In this document: positions 22,860 to 35,720 of the stretch, one piece after another
Layout: the number at the start of each line of letters is the position of its first letter
Numbering within the stretch: position 1 is the stretch's first letter
Source: Candidula unifasciata
Lineage: Eukaryota; Mollusca; Gastropoda; Stylommatophora; Geomitridae
Assembly: GCA_905116865.2 (NCBI GenBank)
Contig: CAJHNH020008432.1
Coordinates: 893,815-957,814, forward strand
Reading direction: 5' to 3'
Length of the DNA stretch: 64,000 nt
The notes under the pieces: model-generated
What the model was told of the DNA's origin: nothing
The model's input: the letters and a program-made list of their open reading frames with translations, nothing else
Database searches by the model: none
Program-made: the position numbers and the translations under genes

Positions 22860-24490
22860 GTCTAATACGAGCTCCATCTTTTTAGATGTGGCAGTTGGAC
22901 CTCCGAACCTACAACCATACATCCCGGCCTGCCGCGGGGATCACCATTATCTCCCGTGCTGTTCAACGTTTACACCGTGAAAACCACAAGTGAGCAGGTC
23001 ACAGGACAGGGGAAGACGCTGTCGTACGCTGACGATGTGTCAGTGCATCGTCAAGGTAAAGAGAGAGAGAACAGGTTGCCGGAGAACTACAAAGAGAACT
23101 CATTCGCATAAGCAAACTGTGTGGTGAAGCTTGTGCCTTGGTCAATCCAACTAAGGCAGCAGTGACGTGGTTCTCTTTGGATAACCATATTGTGAACACC
23201 CAACGCCTTCTGTAAGTGTATGCTCAGAGACTGTGGGGGAGGGGAGGGGGGAGCCAGTGAAGTACCTGGGGATAGGATTTGACAGAAGCCTTCCTGAGCA
23301 CATAGACTATGTGATTTAAAAAGCCAAGCGGGGTTTGGCTGCAATGAAACTGATGGCTGCAGCAAACTTTTATATCAGGTACTGGCTCTTCCTGTCTTTG
23401 AGTATGCCATGGCAATCCTGACTCTTAGCAATAAGCAGATCAAGAGGATAAAAAAGGATACAGAACAAGGCTGTGCGTTTTATACTTAGATGTACAAGAG
23501 ATACAGCATGTAGGGCGATGCGCTACCTTCTGGACTTTCCAACCATGGAGGACAGAATTTGAATTTGCCGAGCAGGTGCTTACCTCAAAGGGAACGCAGA
23601 CACACAACACCTGCTGAATGGTGAAATTAAAAAGAAATAAAAGGGCAGCAGGTTAAAAAGATGAAAATCGTGAATGGGCCAGGCCGAGGACATTATTCAG
23701 CAGTTGTGTTCACTTAAGGACATTAAACCTGGTGAGGAATGCGTACAAATACCAAATGAGTACTGTACGACCTTTTCTGTTTGCATCTGTCTAGACAGAA
23801 AATGCAAAGTTCAGCTGCAGTTGATGTAAAAGTGCAGGCTTTGATTTTCAAGAATGCTCTACAGGGGGATGCTATCGTATACACAAATGGGCCTGTAATT
23901 CGCCACGTGAGAAGCACTTGGGCTTTTACGGCTCAGTTAGGTGCTGTTGCCTTGAACACAACTAGCATGACTATGGAGGTCTTGGCAGTGACTGAAGCAA
24001 TAACATGACTGGAGACACAGACCATTTCCTGCGCATGCTTGCTTTGTGACTCAATGAGTATTCTTACGAGGATAGAGAAGTGCTAGGTCCGAAGACAGTG
24101 GTTGGAGTCTCTAGAGCGGTCCAGTTTGACACATATCAGTTTCATAAATTTGCCAGGGCACGCAGGTGTGCAATAAAAGCTGATCGACTTTCAGGTAAAG
24201 CTACTGTAGAGGGCAGACGAGCAATGGACCATGCTGATATTCTGAATGCTCTGCGATAATAAGATGTTTGCGAGAACCAAGTGATGACTGTGAATTTGCA
24301 ACCATGACCAGACTGAAAGTACAAGATGTTTAGAGCGGTGTGGCCAGAAAAGAGTACAATGCAGAAAGCCAAAGAAGAATAAGAAATCAACACAGAGCAG
24401 GTGTTGTGAGTCACTACACACTTCGCGATTTATTAAAGAGGGAATCCGAGCACTTGTGGACTGAGTGGTTTGAAGTTGTAGTGAACCCAT
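22860..24490 (+). pseudogene. Degenerate LINE with reverse transcriptase and RNase H domains
   Basis: A decayed ORF2 with many stops and frame changes. The RT palm is legible: GLPRGSPLSPVLFNVYT from about 22932 and LSYADDVSV at about 23019-23045, in the same frame with both catalytic aspartates kept. The RNase H domain starts near 23872 (AIVYTNGPVIRHVRSTWAFT). The first catalytic aspartate expected in YTDGS is asparagine. A C-terminal zone follows, with CCAAAGAAGAATAAGAAATC and CACTTCGCGATTTATTAAAG. The same C-terminal landmarks recur upstream of the receptors. LINEs with an RNase H domain include I- and R1-like clades; I cannot assign a clade. Confidence 0.8.
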
Positions 24491-25724
24491 TTTCTCCTCG
24501 ATAAATTATGTCCCAGACGGAATGACGTCAGCTAATAAATATGAATAGAATATTTGAGTGTAACTAGGACAGCGACGTGAGTCACGAACAAAATGCTGGC
24601 CAGATGGAACCCGTATGAATCAAGGGGAAAATGTTGGCTAAATGAAACTCATTTGAATCGGAAAACACGGAAAAGTTATAATTCTAATGTGGGCATTAGA
24701 AGGTTATATAATGCCTTAGAAAGAGCATGTAGGCAGTCTCGTTTGGGCCAAGAAACGGAGAGCGTGAACAACGAAGGAATGTTTGTGGATCCAGAATATG
24801 TCTAAGTATGAATGTCGCTTCAAACGCCTTACCTGGACAGAGAGCAAGAGCGGACGAAGATTCGTCTGCCAGCTGTGTTTAGTCACCGTCATGGAAAGCA
24901 GTTGTTTTGTTTCATCGTGATTGTGTAAGGACGGCTGTAATTTCGGCTAAATGGTAAAGTTGATCAGTATTATTGAGTGTTTGAGTTAAGGTGCATGCCC
25001 TAGACATTGTTCTATTTCATGTTCGGGCTGAGGAAACAGCGAGTGGAAGAATAAAGAGCAGAAACAGTCTTGTGTTGTTTGCAGTCGTCCATTTCTACTC
25101 GTCGTGTTGATGTCAGTGTGTGAAATAGGAGTGTGCAGTGACTAGAGCCAGACAGAAGAAAGAACAGAGTCATTGCAGACTTGCAATAGGGATAATCTGT
25201 CGACTGACTAACTAATTAACTAGATTTATGTATTTGAAATAGAACAGGACAATTAATTACGTTTCAATGTATAGGGTTGTTGGATGTATCCTTAGGTCAT
25301 GTGGTTGGTAACAGTATTCTCTAGCCGGAGAACCCCAACTTTTAAACTGCCTACTCCCAGAGTTAGGTACAATGTAAACACTGCTGAGTCTCTGCAGTTT
25401 TCATTCTAAAGTAGTATTCTGTTGTGATTTGTGTTGTCTGGGTTGACAAGAATAGCAAAGCTTCTGTTGGTATGTATTTACACTTGAGACCATATTTAAA
25501 AGGCATATAGACAGCTCTTTTTGTCCCTCCACCGAAGCTTCTGACAGAACACACAAACCGTCTGGCAGTCTCTGCTGTCTGAAGCTGCTAATCATGTCCT
25601 CCCGCAGTCGCATGTCTCTGATTACTGTGTCAATCAATATGCTCCGTCTTTCGCTGCAAATCTCTTAAGGTTTAAATGGTAACTGTTCCGGTAGTACACT
25701 GATCATGCATATATCTTCCTGGCC
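24491..25724. other. No gene seen; LINE tail near 25185
   Basis: About 25185-25225 resembles the terminal segment of the RNase-H LINE (GGGATAATCTGTCGACTGAC), as if about 690 bp were inserted into that element's 3' end. The rest is unassigned. Confidence 0.5.
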
Positions 25725-25925
25725 GGCTCGCTAGCGTAGTTAGTTAAACCTGACTTTGCGGCGACCAGGTGACGAACTTCTTGTGGTCCGGGTTCGCGCC
25801 TAGGGGTAGGCAGAAAAGTCACATTTCTCCCAGATTTACGGTATTTATCATAGAATTAAGGCCGAAGGGTTACGATATCCATAGTACCTAGCCAACGGGT
25901 TAACAAATCATAGTTTTCGTATTTA
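25725..25925 (+). mobile_element. SINE family B, second copy
   Basis: Aligns to 13418-13631 from GCTCGCTAGCGTAGTTAG through GGCAGAAAAGTCACATTTCT to GGGTTAACAAATCAT. The tRNA-like head carries CCGGGTTCGCGCC as B-box. Confidence 0.8.
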
Positions 25926-26980
25926 AAAAAATATATACGTCGTCCTCTTTGTCCTTCCTTGCCGGATCCACTCCTAATGCCACATTTATAATTCTAACGC
26001 TTATTTTTCATCTAACTTTGTGTCTTCTAACAGAATCCGTTCATAAATTGTCAAAGGATATTTCATTGTCCAGTATGAATGGTTGTGTACCTATTGATTT
26101 TTCTGCCTCCAAAATAATCCGCTCTTTAAACCCCTCGCCCCGATGCCTATCCCGGACAGAACACCCAGGTAATGTTGCTCTGATGGTGTTTGGTATCCAC
26201 CCGTGCCACATCTATCCGTGGTGAACCCTCCGCAGGACCCAGTGAGAATCAGACACTAAAATAAGTCATTTCTCACACAGATGACCCTCAGTTCAGAAAT
26301 GCCTAACTGTCCTGCATCTTCTCTCCTGGTCACTCCCGACCTCTCTTTCCCTCCGACTGAACAGCTGTTAGGACCTACTTCAGTTCTTTCCTTCTCATTA
26401 TTTCAACAAAGAATATAGATTTTCTTCTTTTGTTTTTGTTTCCGTCGAATGTCAGTAATCATTCCTCTTCATGTGTTTACTTCCTTCAAAACATCCTCAT
26501 TACAGTTTTAAACTTATTGGTATCTTTATCTTCAGTCTGTAAAAACACATATCAATTTCCATAAAATGGTTCACTAATCGACTCAGTGTTCATGATACAT
26601 TTTCAAGTCCGTATTTAGTTTTCATGAACTTTCTTTTCTACTTCAGTTGACAGGGTGCATTGAAACGAAATTCTTGAAAAAAAAAAAAAAGAAAAAAAAA
26701 AAAAAACATGACATATTGAAAAGAGAACAGATCAAACATAAAAAGAGATCTGATCGAAATTGAGCATAGAAGCAGCACTAGATTTCATTAGAAAGCAACA
26801 AGTAAAGTGCTTCTTTTATTTAACTTAGTTGCCAAGAGACAGTATAGCAAAACAAGAAATAATGGACATATCAACTGGAAATCGAAAGAGGGGCCTACCT
26901 TCTTTGCTGTCTACTTACATGTGTACATTTCACAGTAGTGATGTCATTTGTCAAATAATTAGTTGAATCTATTACGACTA
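25926..26980. other. No gene seen; A-rich tract
   Basis: 26679-26706 is an A run broken by one G. One 91-codon frame at 25949-26224 starts within this region but has no recognised domain. Confidence 0.5.
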
Positions 26981-27892
26981 GTCGGCTCTGTGGCTAAGTC
27001 GATGCGAACGCTTCGCTTCCAAATGCCGGGATGCCAGGTTCGATCCTAGCTGCGGGCAATGCGCCTTGCGTTGGTTTCGACAGTGGTATCAAGAAAGCCG
27101 ACCGTCCAGGAGCAATGGCAAACTCATCATCATCAGGTGCCTTGCCGACTGGCGTGGGCGATCATGCCTCTCCATAATCCGCGATCTCCTGCAGCATGTA
27201 TCAGTTCGTGTGCCGACACACCTCCATGCCATGCAACAAGACTGTCAAGCATCTTCTCTCGTTGTCTTCCTCTATCCCTCCTTCCACAGATCTTTCCAGT
27301 GGTCACAACATGTTCTATTTTCCCTCTTCTCATAACATGGCCGAAAAATGATGACTGTCTACTTCTGATGTCAGTGATAAGTTGTCTTCGGTCTCCCGCC
27401 TCTTTTAAAACCTCTTGGTTGCTCTTTTTGGCTGTCCAAGGTATTCTAAGCATTCTTCTGTAAAACCACATCTCTGAGGCCTCCATAAATTGTTTGGCCT
27501 GCCTACCGATTGTCCAGGATTCACATCCATATGTTAAAACTGGATGTATGTAGCAAGCAAGAATTCTTTTTCTAACTCTCAATGACAAGGATATATTGCA
27601 CAAGATGTTTTTCATTTTATAAAATGCAGTTTTTGCCTGTCCAATTCTGTTTCGTATTTCAGTTATGCATCTTCCATCTGATGTTATCCATGTGCCCAGA
27701 TACTTAAATTTCTGTACTTGTCTTAAAATAACACCATTGACTTTTATTACACATTTAGGAATAATTTGTTTCTTTGATACCACCATTACTTCATTACATG
27801 GCAAACTACTGGATGTAAATTGCCTAGAGAAACCACACAACCGCCAGGGGCTGTTAGGGTTGGTTCTGCAACGTCCTGTAAAGGATACGCAA
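26981..27892 (+). mobile_element. SINE family A, split by a LINE insertion
   Basis: The left part (26981-27123) has a tRNA-like head (TGGCTAAGTCGATGCG, then GGTTCGATCC) and the body CTTGCGTTGGTTTCGACAG. The right part (27807-27892) resumes with TACTGGATGTAAATTGCC and ends GGTTCTGCAACGTCCTGTAA. Removing 27124-27797 and one copy of ATGGCAAAC restores a continuous SINE like those at 31525 and 46792. Confidence 0.85.
27124..27797 (-). pseudogene. 5'-truncated LINE (family L1a), ORF2 C-terminus intact in frame
   Basis: Bounded by ATGGCAAAC at 27115-27123 and 27798-27806. The minus strand is open for about 220 codons, the longest L1a piece in the window. It carries QKFKYLGTWITSDG, EIRNRIGQAKTAFYKMK and RILACYIHPVLTYGCESW (the region after the RT palm). 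Then come [60 protein letters not shown] and ASRQGT. The stop codon is the first unit of a (TGA)4 tail, so there is effectively no 3' UTR, as known for RTE-clade elements. The RT catalytic core is missing. Confidence 0.88.
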
Positions 27893-28399
27893 CTATTAAC
27901 TTTTACGATAATTTTTTAGCTCGCCTTCTGATTTGCCAGGTAAAGGCCATCAGGTATAGCAACACCAGTGACAGTGTCCGTCAGTTCCTTGACAACTGCC
28001 TTATACATCTAATAGGCTCCAACTCGCCCCAGCGATTTAACGTCCAACACAGTTTTGTCTAATACTCCTGAATTACGGTCCTTGCCTGCTGCTAGTTTAA
28101 ATCGGCTAGTCTTCATTTCCTGTATTCACGCATGTATCAGAGCTTCAACTGACCAGAGAGACAGGTGAATTTCTGTAACACGTAACTCAGTTAAGTAAGT
28201 TGTGTATTATTGTGTGTAATTGTAACATTTTCTATTCTTGTCATATGATAACAAAGATTTTTAGGCTGCAATGTTCACTTTTCGTTTGTGATCATGATAA
28301 TGTAAGCTGATTAGCTCTACGGTTTGTTGGTTCGATATTTGTTCATGATATTATGATTTTCCAGACATAATGTATAGTGGTACACACACAAAAAAGGTT
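27893..28399. other. No gene seen
   Basis: AT-rich, unassigned. Confidence 0.5.
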
Positions 28400-28482
28400 C
28401 AATCATTTCAGACAAATTTATATACTTTATGCAGATCAGACAATTTATATTTATGTCTAGAGAAAATGAGACAACTTTATTT

Positions 28483-28703
28483 CATCATCATGTAGCAGGT
28501 CCTTTGCAGAACGTCGCTCTCATCACAGTATGCCTGTAAGAAACTCGGTCTCTTGCCAGTTCTCCCGCATCATGAACTTTCACACTCAAGGAGTCACTTA
28601 TATCCTGTGCCCATCTTCGTGTCGGTCGGCCTCTGCCCCTCCTTCCTGGTACCATGCCTTCTTCTGCTATAATTTCTTCCAATCCGTCGTGGCGCTTGAT
28701 ATG
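28483..28703 (-). pseudogene. LINE family L2a C-terminal fragment with 9-bp TSD
   Basis: Flanked by ACTTTATTT at 28474-28482 and 28704-28712. The minus strand reads PGRRGRGRPTRRWAQDISDS, then HDAGELARDRVSYRHTVMRA and TFCKGPAT, with the stop again the first unit of a TGA repeat tail. The RGRP..RW..D and ARDR motifs mark the C-terminus of an RTE-like ORF2. It is distinct from family L1a. (The label is mine.). Confidence 0.85.
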
Positions 28704-28856
28704 ACTTTATTTAGAAAACTAATTTATATAGTTTTTTGGGAAATAAAAAAGATACGATTTTAGAAGACTAATTTATATACCTTATGAAAGAAAAGACAAT
28801 ACATTTTATGTTGAGCAATGTATATAAATCATATAATTCCTCCTCTTCTTTGTTCA

Positions 28857-29110
28857 CCGGCTGTAAGCTCCGGCGGAAAGTCCTAGTTGTTTGTCTCTCT
28901 GAATTAAGGCTTAGTCCCAAGGCAAGCGTTTTGTGTTTACATCCGTTTTACATGCCTATTTGTGTGCAGTTGGTTGTTCCTTGTCCCTCTGACAGATACA
29001 CTCAGACTTCGAAGGAAGTCCCTAATTAGTCGATTTGTAGACATGCTTGTTGAAGGGGCAGAGGATTTATTATTATTTCTCCACTATAATTCCCTGTTAC
29101 CCATACCTGG
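28857..29110 (+). repeat. Dispersed repeat family R, copy 1
   Basis: Shares GCTGTAAGCTCCGGCGGAAA, ATCCGTTTTACATGCC, CAGATACACTCAGACTTCG and CCCTAATTAGTCGA with 44352-44625 and, in part, 38530-38695 and 38262-38432 (inverted). The class is unknown. Confidence 0.75.
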
Positions 29111-29410
29111 ACTTTGTGCAACTAAAACAATACAACTTAGGTAGACTAATTTGTTTGCTTTACGGACAAAATACAATATAACTGAGAAAGACTAATTTAT
29201 ATGTCTCATGGAAATTAGACAACTCAGTTTAGAAAGAAGAAAGACTAATTTATATTTTTATAGAAATCAGACAAAACAGTAGGAAAGAATAAACTGTTTA
29301 CTTCAGAAAAATCTGAAAATACAATTTAGGGAGATAATTTATATTTCGTGAAAAATTCAGACTAAAACGTGTTACTAATTTATACTAATAAGAAATCAGA
29401 TTTCGAAACG

Positions 29411-29755
29411 TCACAGTGAAGCAAGTTTATTTTCTTCTTTACTGGGTTATTCAGCGTTATAACAAATAACATTGGGAAAATCCTTTACATTGGACAATTT
29501 ATGGTACAATGCATACCCGAGTTTCAGGCAGCGATGCGGTAGCGCTCTTACTTGTCCAGGATGCCTTCCTGGATTCCAGTCTTCTTTAAAGAGGACATTG
29601 TCGTTACTGATAATTACTCGCCGGTCGACACAAACAAATATCTCGATAATGTCCTGGCAGATGACCTTTCAAGTTTGTTTGAAAATGTCCTCGAAAATAA
29701 AATTAGTGTGGTGTTGACCAAATCACCTACCATGTGCTGATGGGCATATAATTAT
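29411..29755. other. No gene seen
   Basis: One 81-codon frame, unrecognised and overlapped by another of similar length. Confidence 0.4.
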
Positions 29756-30100
29756 TTGAACATTGGTTTCGGTTAAGTTATCTTTCTGCAGCACAGGTTT
29801 AGTTAAGCTACATTTTTGCAGCATTGGTTTCGGTTGTTATCTTTCTGCATTGTTGGTTTCTGTTAAGTTACCTATCTGCAATACTGCTTTCGGTTAAGTT
29901 ATCATTCTGCAGCACTTGTTTCGGTTGAGTTATCTTTCTGCGGCACTGGTTTCGGTTGAGTTTCATTTCTGCAACACTGGTTTCTGTTAAGTTGCCTTTC
30001 TGCAGCACTGGTATAGTTAAGTTTTCTTTCTGCCGCACTGGTTTCGGTTATCTTTCTGCAGCACTGGTTTTAGTTATCTTTCTCCAGCATTTCATTTCAG
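29756..30100. repeat. ~31-bp minisatellite
   Basis: About ten imperfect units of GGTTTCGGTTAAGTTATC followed by TTTCTGCAGCACT, some shortened. Confidence 0.9.
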
Positions 30101-30489
30101 GTGCAGGAGATTATATGTTAGCTGTTCTTGAAAACGGAAGTGAAAGAAGACAAAGTTTAGAAATATAACCAAACGTTTATGCAAGAGTATTTATAAACTG
30201 ACAAAAAAAGAGGCTGATTAAACAAACGGGTTGATGAAACTGGAACCCTTGACAAAAATATAAACATATGAACAGAAAAAGCTCCTATGAAAAGCTTCAT
30301 TGCGTAAAAGACCCTTCTATTCCTTTCTTATATGACTCGTTTAGCAAAAAGTATCTAATGTTAAATTTTCTTATTTTTTATTTTTCTGGTTACATGTTGA
30401 CCCTCTTTGTTGTTTGTTATTGTTGTTATTTTGTCTGTTGATAAAGTACTGGTTAAAATGTTGGGTTATATTTGTACTCTACTCCTTTT
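30101..30489. other. No gene seen
   Basis: AT-rich, no repeat or coding signal recognised. Confidence 0.5.
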
Positions 30490-30650
30490 CCATTTGTTGA
30501 GCTGGAGTCATTTCTTGTGTTGAGCTGCAGTCATATCATGTTTTGAGCTGCATTCATATCGTGTGTTAAGCTGCAGTCATATCTTGTGTTGAGCTGCAGT
30601 CATATCTTGTGTGGAGCTACAGTCATATCTTATGTTGAGCTGTGGTAAGA
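30490..30650. repeat. ~23-bp minisatellite
   Basis: Six or so units of GTTGAGCTGCAGTCATATCT plus TGT, with variants. Confidence 0.85.
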
Positions 30651-30894
30651 AGAGCTATGAGCTGACATCAAAGTACTCGGAACATTCCCACGATAGTTCC
30701 GTTCAGCTTCTTCAGCAGCCAGCCCAGAGTTCAGTTTCTGATGATCCCACTAACAGTGTCATAACAGGTTAGTCTTTCCTTTCCCCGGAGTATAATGCCG
30801 TCTATATCCCCTGGTCCTTCCCCGCTGCACTGTCCTCTTAACAATTGTAATGATCTATTTGCTCTTCCTCACTATTCACGCTGATCGTCTTTAC

Positions 30895-31050
30895 ATCCAA
30901 TGACTTTACCTGATACCCATTTTTAAGCTAGGTCTACCTGGAAGCCAAGGTAAATGTTGAATGAAATCTGACTCAATGCTGATTCGAACCCAAGACCTTC
31001 GGGTCGACACGCGAGTGTTTAGCCACTATACCCCCCACTGCAATCTTATA
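30895..31050 (-). mobile_element. SINE family C remnant (minus)
   Basis: The body words TTTACCTGATACCCA and AAGCTAGGTCTACCTGG lead to a tRNA-like head whose minus strand contains CCCGAAGGTCTTGGGTTCGA, the best B-box of the family here. Confidence 0.75.
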
Positions 31051-31524
31051 GTAGAACAGTCAACAATTACGAAGTCCAAAGAAACCCTTTATCACAAGAG
31101 ACAACCAATCATTACAAATACAGGAGACAGGCATGAACCGAGCTAAACAACTTAATTATCGGTTTCAAATCTCATGCTGTTTACCAGATGGCATACACTG
31201 TCACTTTTTCCTCGAGCCATTGGAAAATGTCAAAGATAATTGCCAGAGTTAAGAAACAACCCATATTTTTGTAAAATCTTTGGGAGCAGAAAATTTGTCC
31301 TGCAACATTAATTGTTAACAGCAACTTTATGTTACACTAAACAGTAACTCAAGAATGGTTAAATTAGGATTGACCGTTTTGGCAATCTACTTCACATGCG
31401 CTATAAATGATATCTCCCAGCTGTATCATTTTTTTAATCGAGTATGTTGACAAATGCATGTCCACCCTACCCGTCCCATCCTAGTGACAAGTGTATTGGT
31501 TTCAATAAAGACTTTCATGTATAA

Positions 31525-31764
31525 TCGAGGAGTCGGCACCTGGTTTAGACGTTGCGGATGCGCTTTGTATCTAAAGGGTGCTGGGTTAGATCTTAGCAGC
31601 GGGCAATCTGGAAACAACCCGTCTTGCGTTAGTTTCACCAGTCGTATCGAGAGCCGACCGTCCAGGGGCAATGAATAACTACTGAAGGTAACATAGCCTG
31701 GTGAAATTACAAACAGGCAACAAATGCTGGGGTTGGTTCTGCAATGCCCTGTAAAGAACACACC
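31525..31764 (+). mobile_element. SINE family A in unit 3
   Basis: GAGTCGGCACCTGGTTTAGA head, CTTGCGTTAGTTTCACCAG body and GGTTGGTTCTGCAATGCCCT tail. Units 1 and 2 lack it at the matching place (near 2490 and 15370). Confidence 0.8.
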
Positions 31765-32098
31765 ACTACTATACTTTAGGTCGTGAACAAGGCCCGAATA
31801 ATTCTTACTTACACAGATCAGCTGGTTACATCGGGCTGATGTAGCTGCTACTGGTGGCTGAAGTGGCTTTACTGGAGGTTAAAGCGGGTATCTGGGACTT
31901 GCCCAATAGGCTTATCATTCGGACTGAAATTTTGTCATTGCAGGGTGATTAGACCTTCAGATAGTGGCCGGGATAGGAAACAAAGGATGAGTGAACGAAG
32001 ACTCAGACTGCAAGAATATGAAGTGACAATGGTTGAGGCCGAGCAAAAGCACAACGCCAAACAATAATCGTAAACTAGCAAAGAACACTTGTCATCCT

Positions 32099-32495
32099 CG
32101 TTGTCATAATCATCATATGCCTTGTCTAGCGGCGAAGGAGCTCATGCCCCACCACAAACTTATGTCCTCGGTATTTTTAATGAGTTCCACTGATGATATT
32201 CCTCCATGCCATCGCTTCAGGCCGTCAAGCATCGTTCCTCTTGGTCTGCCTCAGACTCTTTACTACTGATCTTTCGAGTCATCGCGATGTTCTCCTGTGC
32301 CCCTCTTTTCATCACGTTGCCGAAGAACACTGACTGCTTTCTTTTTATAGTTGTATATTTTTTTCTAACGGCATTAGCCATTTCTGGACAGTCGTTGTTA
32401 GTCACTGTCTTTTAATGGTACACGCAGCATGCGTCTCAGAAATTATATCTCATGGGCCAGCAAGTTTTTCTTAATGTGTTCATTCCCTTTGCGGG
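32099..32495 (-). pseudogene. LINE C-terminal fragment nested in unit 3
   Basis: The minus strand reads KRKQSVFFGNVMKRGAQENI and related words, a relative of family L1a's [20 protein letters not shown] region, with stops. It ends in TGATGATTATGAC. CATCCT on both sides (32093-32098 and 32496-32501) may be a target duplication. The same fragment is at 47378-47780. Confidence 0.7.
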
Positions 32496-32861
32496 CATCC
32501 TTATCCACTACATGCTGCTGGATGTACTGAGGGTGGGATTTGACCACTTCCGTGCTGGATTGCCCTTTGTGCAGTGGGGATGGTCTGTCGATTGACTGAT
32601 TCAAGTACACTACTGAGCAGAACGACCCAACAAATAAACATTATTTCCAAAGGGTTCAGAATAAGGCACGCAGGCCCAACTGATATCTTTCCTTCTTATG
32701 TCGCTTCTTTCAAGTTATGTAAATCAGTATGAGTAAATTTTATCCCTGGCTTTTCTTCAAGTGTACTAGTCAGTGTGTAGTATGTCCACTATAGATGTTG
32801 TACAGCACTGTACCACAGGAGATGTTGCGAGTAAATCTCTTGGTCTAGGACTGAGTCTCAG

Positions 32862-34258
<1,397 letters not shown>

Positions 34259-34279
34259 TTTTTTTTCTAGCTGATATAT

Positions 34280-34575
34280 CACATGCACACATGCTTACAC
34301 ACACATTCACACACCTACAAAAACACACATACATACCTATACACTCACACTCATACATACACACCCATTCATGCATACATCCACACTACAAAGACCAATA
34401 CATCACTTTTCTGAACACATACACGCATATACACACATACACACACACACACATTCACTCACACACATACTCACATATACCCATACATACACAACACGTT
34501 ATCATAAACAGATTCATATTTATACGTTGACATACACTCATACATACCCATATACATGCACACACGCACACACGT
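34280..34575. repeat. CA-rich degenerate simple repeat
   Basis: ACACATACA-type mixture. Histidine/threonine-rich frames across it are artefacts. Confidence 0.9.
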
Positions 34576-34879
34576 TATAATATTATGAAATGACAATGTA
34601 TATGATATAATTAACTAAATTTTGGGTGGTATATAATCAATTTTGAGCATGAATTGGAAGATATAGTTATTTAAGTGAGCAGGAATTCCCTTAGGGATTT
34701 CTCTCAATGGTATCCCACCCCAAGACGTGCAGTAATGAAGATAAAGATAAGGGAACTTACATAAATATTAAAATACCAATACAAAAGACACAAAAGAAAA
34801 GCTTTCATGGCACTAGGAAAGTCGTGGACGTCAAAACAAATTAAAACTAATACGTAACTTGAAAATTTTAATTCTAATG

Positions 34880-35260
34880 TCAAATCAGGACTGTGTGTAT
34901 AGAGCGGAATCATGGAGAACTACTAAGGCAGTTACTAATAAACTACAGACATTCATTAACTGGTGCCTGCGCAGAATAAAGGGAATTAAATGGTAGGATC
35001 AAAAGACGAATGTAGAGCTTTTTGAGAGAACTAAACAAGTTCCAGTTGACCAAGAGATGAAGAAAAGACGCTGGTGTTGGATAGGACACACATTAAGAAA
35101 ACCCGAGAACACTATAGCTAGAATGTCTTCCCACTATAAACCAGAGGGATATAGAAAAAGGAAGACCCCAAAAAAAAAAAAAAAACACATAAAATAGGAA
35201 GTTAGAGAGTGAAGTTAAAAATATGGGAAGGAAATTGGGAGAGCTGCATCGACGTCCGGG
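34880..35260 (+). pseudogene. LINE C-terminal fragment (family L3a)
   Basis: Reads SVLLYGAESWRTTKAVTNKL, FINWCLRRIKGIKW, then after a stop QVPVDQEMKKRRWCWIGHTL and RKPENTIARMSSHYKPEGYR, with an A-run where GRPK would be. YG.E.W and RRW.WIGH are the classic post-RT motifs of RTE-like ORF2. The same family is at 40500-40990. Confidence 0.82.
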
Positions 35261-35720
35261 TCGCCTACTGGCTCGCTTGTAGACGACTTCGTCGCCGGTC
35301 AGGACATAATTTGGGTCTGTCTCCTTTGATCGCATCAACACTTCAAGAGTCTGTCAGTATTTTGGTGGGGTGTAATGCTAAGCCATTTTTCTTTGGCGAA
35401 CATAACCTAGCGGCAAACCACCACTACCATGGTAAGAGCTGCATCCGATAGCGAATAATAGAACGACTTGGTGTGAGTTGGTTGACGGCCTATGCTCCAT
35501 TGGAGGTTAAAGTCAAAATAAGAAGAAGGAGTAGGAACTCATTGTATTTTTAAGATTGAGTAGAAATTGGTCTATTAAATCAACAGCAAAGTACGCCTAA
35601 TTTGTTTAATATAAATCTATTCTATGCTTAGGTACATATAATACACTTAATCGATTGGAGCTGCTAGCACTTGATTAAATTAACCAGCAACTGCAATTTT
35701 GAGTATTTTGTATATATTGT
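35261..35720. other. LINE-end debris, no gene seen
   Basis: 35420-35520 contains words of the L3a 3' end (GTGAGTTGGTTGACGGCCTA, TGCTCCATTGGAGG) also present at 40935-40965. 35261-35420 may be an insertion in it. Confidence 0.5.

Larger units (their letters stand above)
28400..29410. repeat. Old degenerate ~50-bp AT-rich tandem repeat, interrupted by two elements
   Basis: Irregular repeats of GACTAATTTATAT followed by TTATGGAAATCAGACAA-like words occur at about 28400-28480, 28710-28850 and 29125-29400. A LINE end (28483-28703) and repeat family R (28857-29110) separate the three blocks. Confidence 0.65.
31320..32860. repeat. Duplicated unit 3 (pairs with 46595-48226)
   Basis: Collinear with 46595-48226, including the same SINE A insertion and the same nested LINE fragment, so it is a true duplication and not independent insertions. 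The outer sequence is the RNase-H LINE remnant also found upstream of receptors 1 and 2. Homology ends where the tetranucleotide array starts. Sequence just to the left (about 31160-31320) also resembles 2100-2280 of copy A. Confidence 0.8.

Noticed and set aside
22860..24490. An active LINE, because the YADD motif is intact
   Set aside because: Many stops and frame changes, and the RNase H catalytic aspartate is replaced.
26981..27060. A genuine tRNA gene
   Set aside because: The A/B-box region is part of a repeated SINE and no plausible full cloverleaf with an anticodon arm was apparent.
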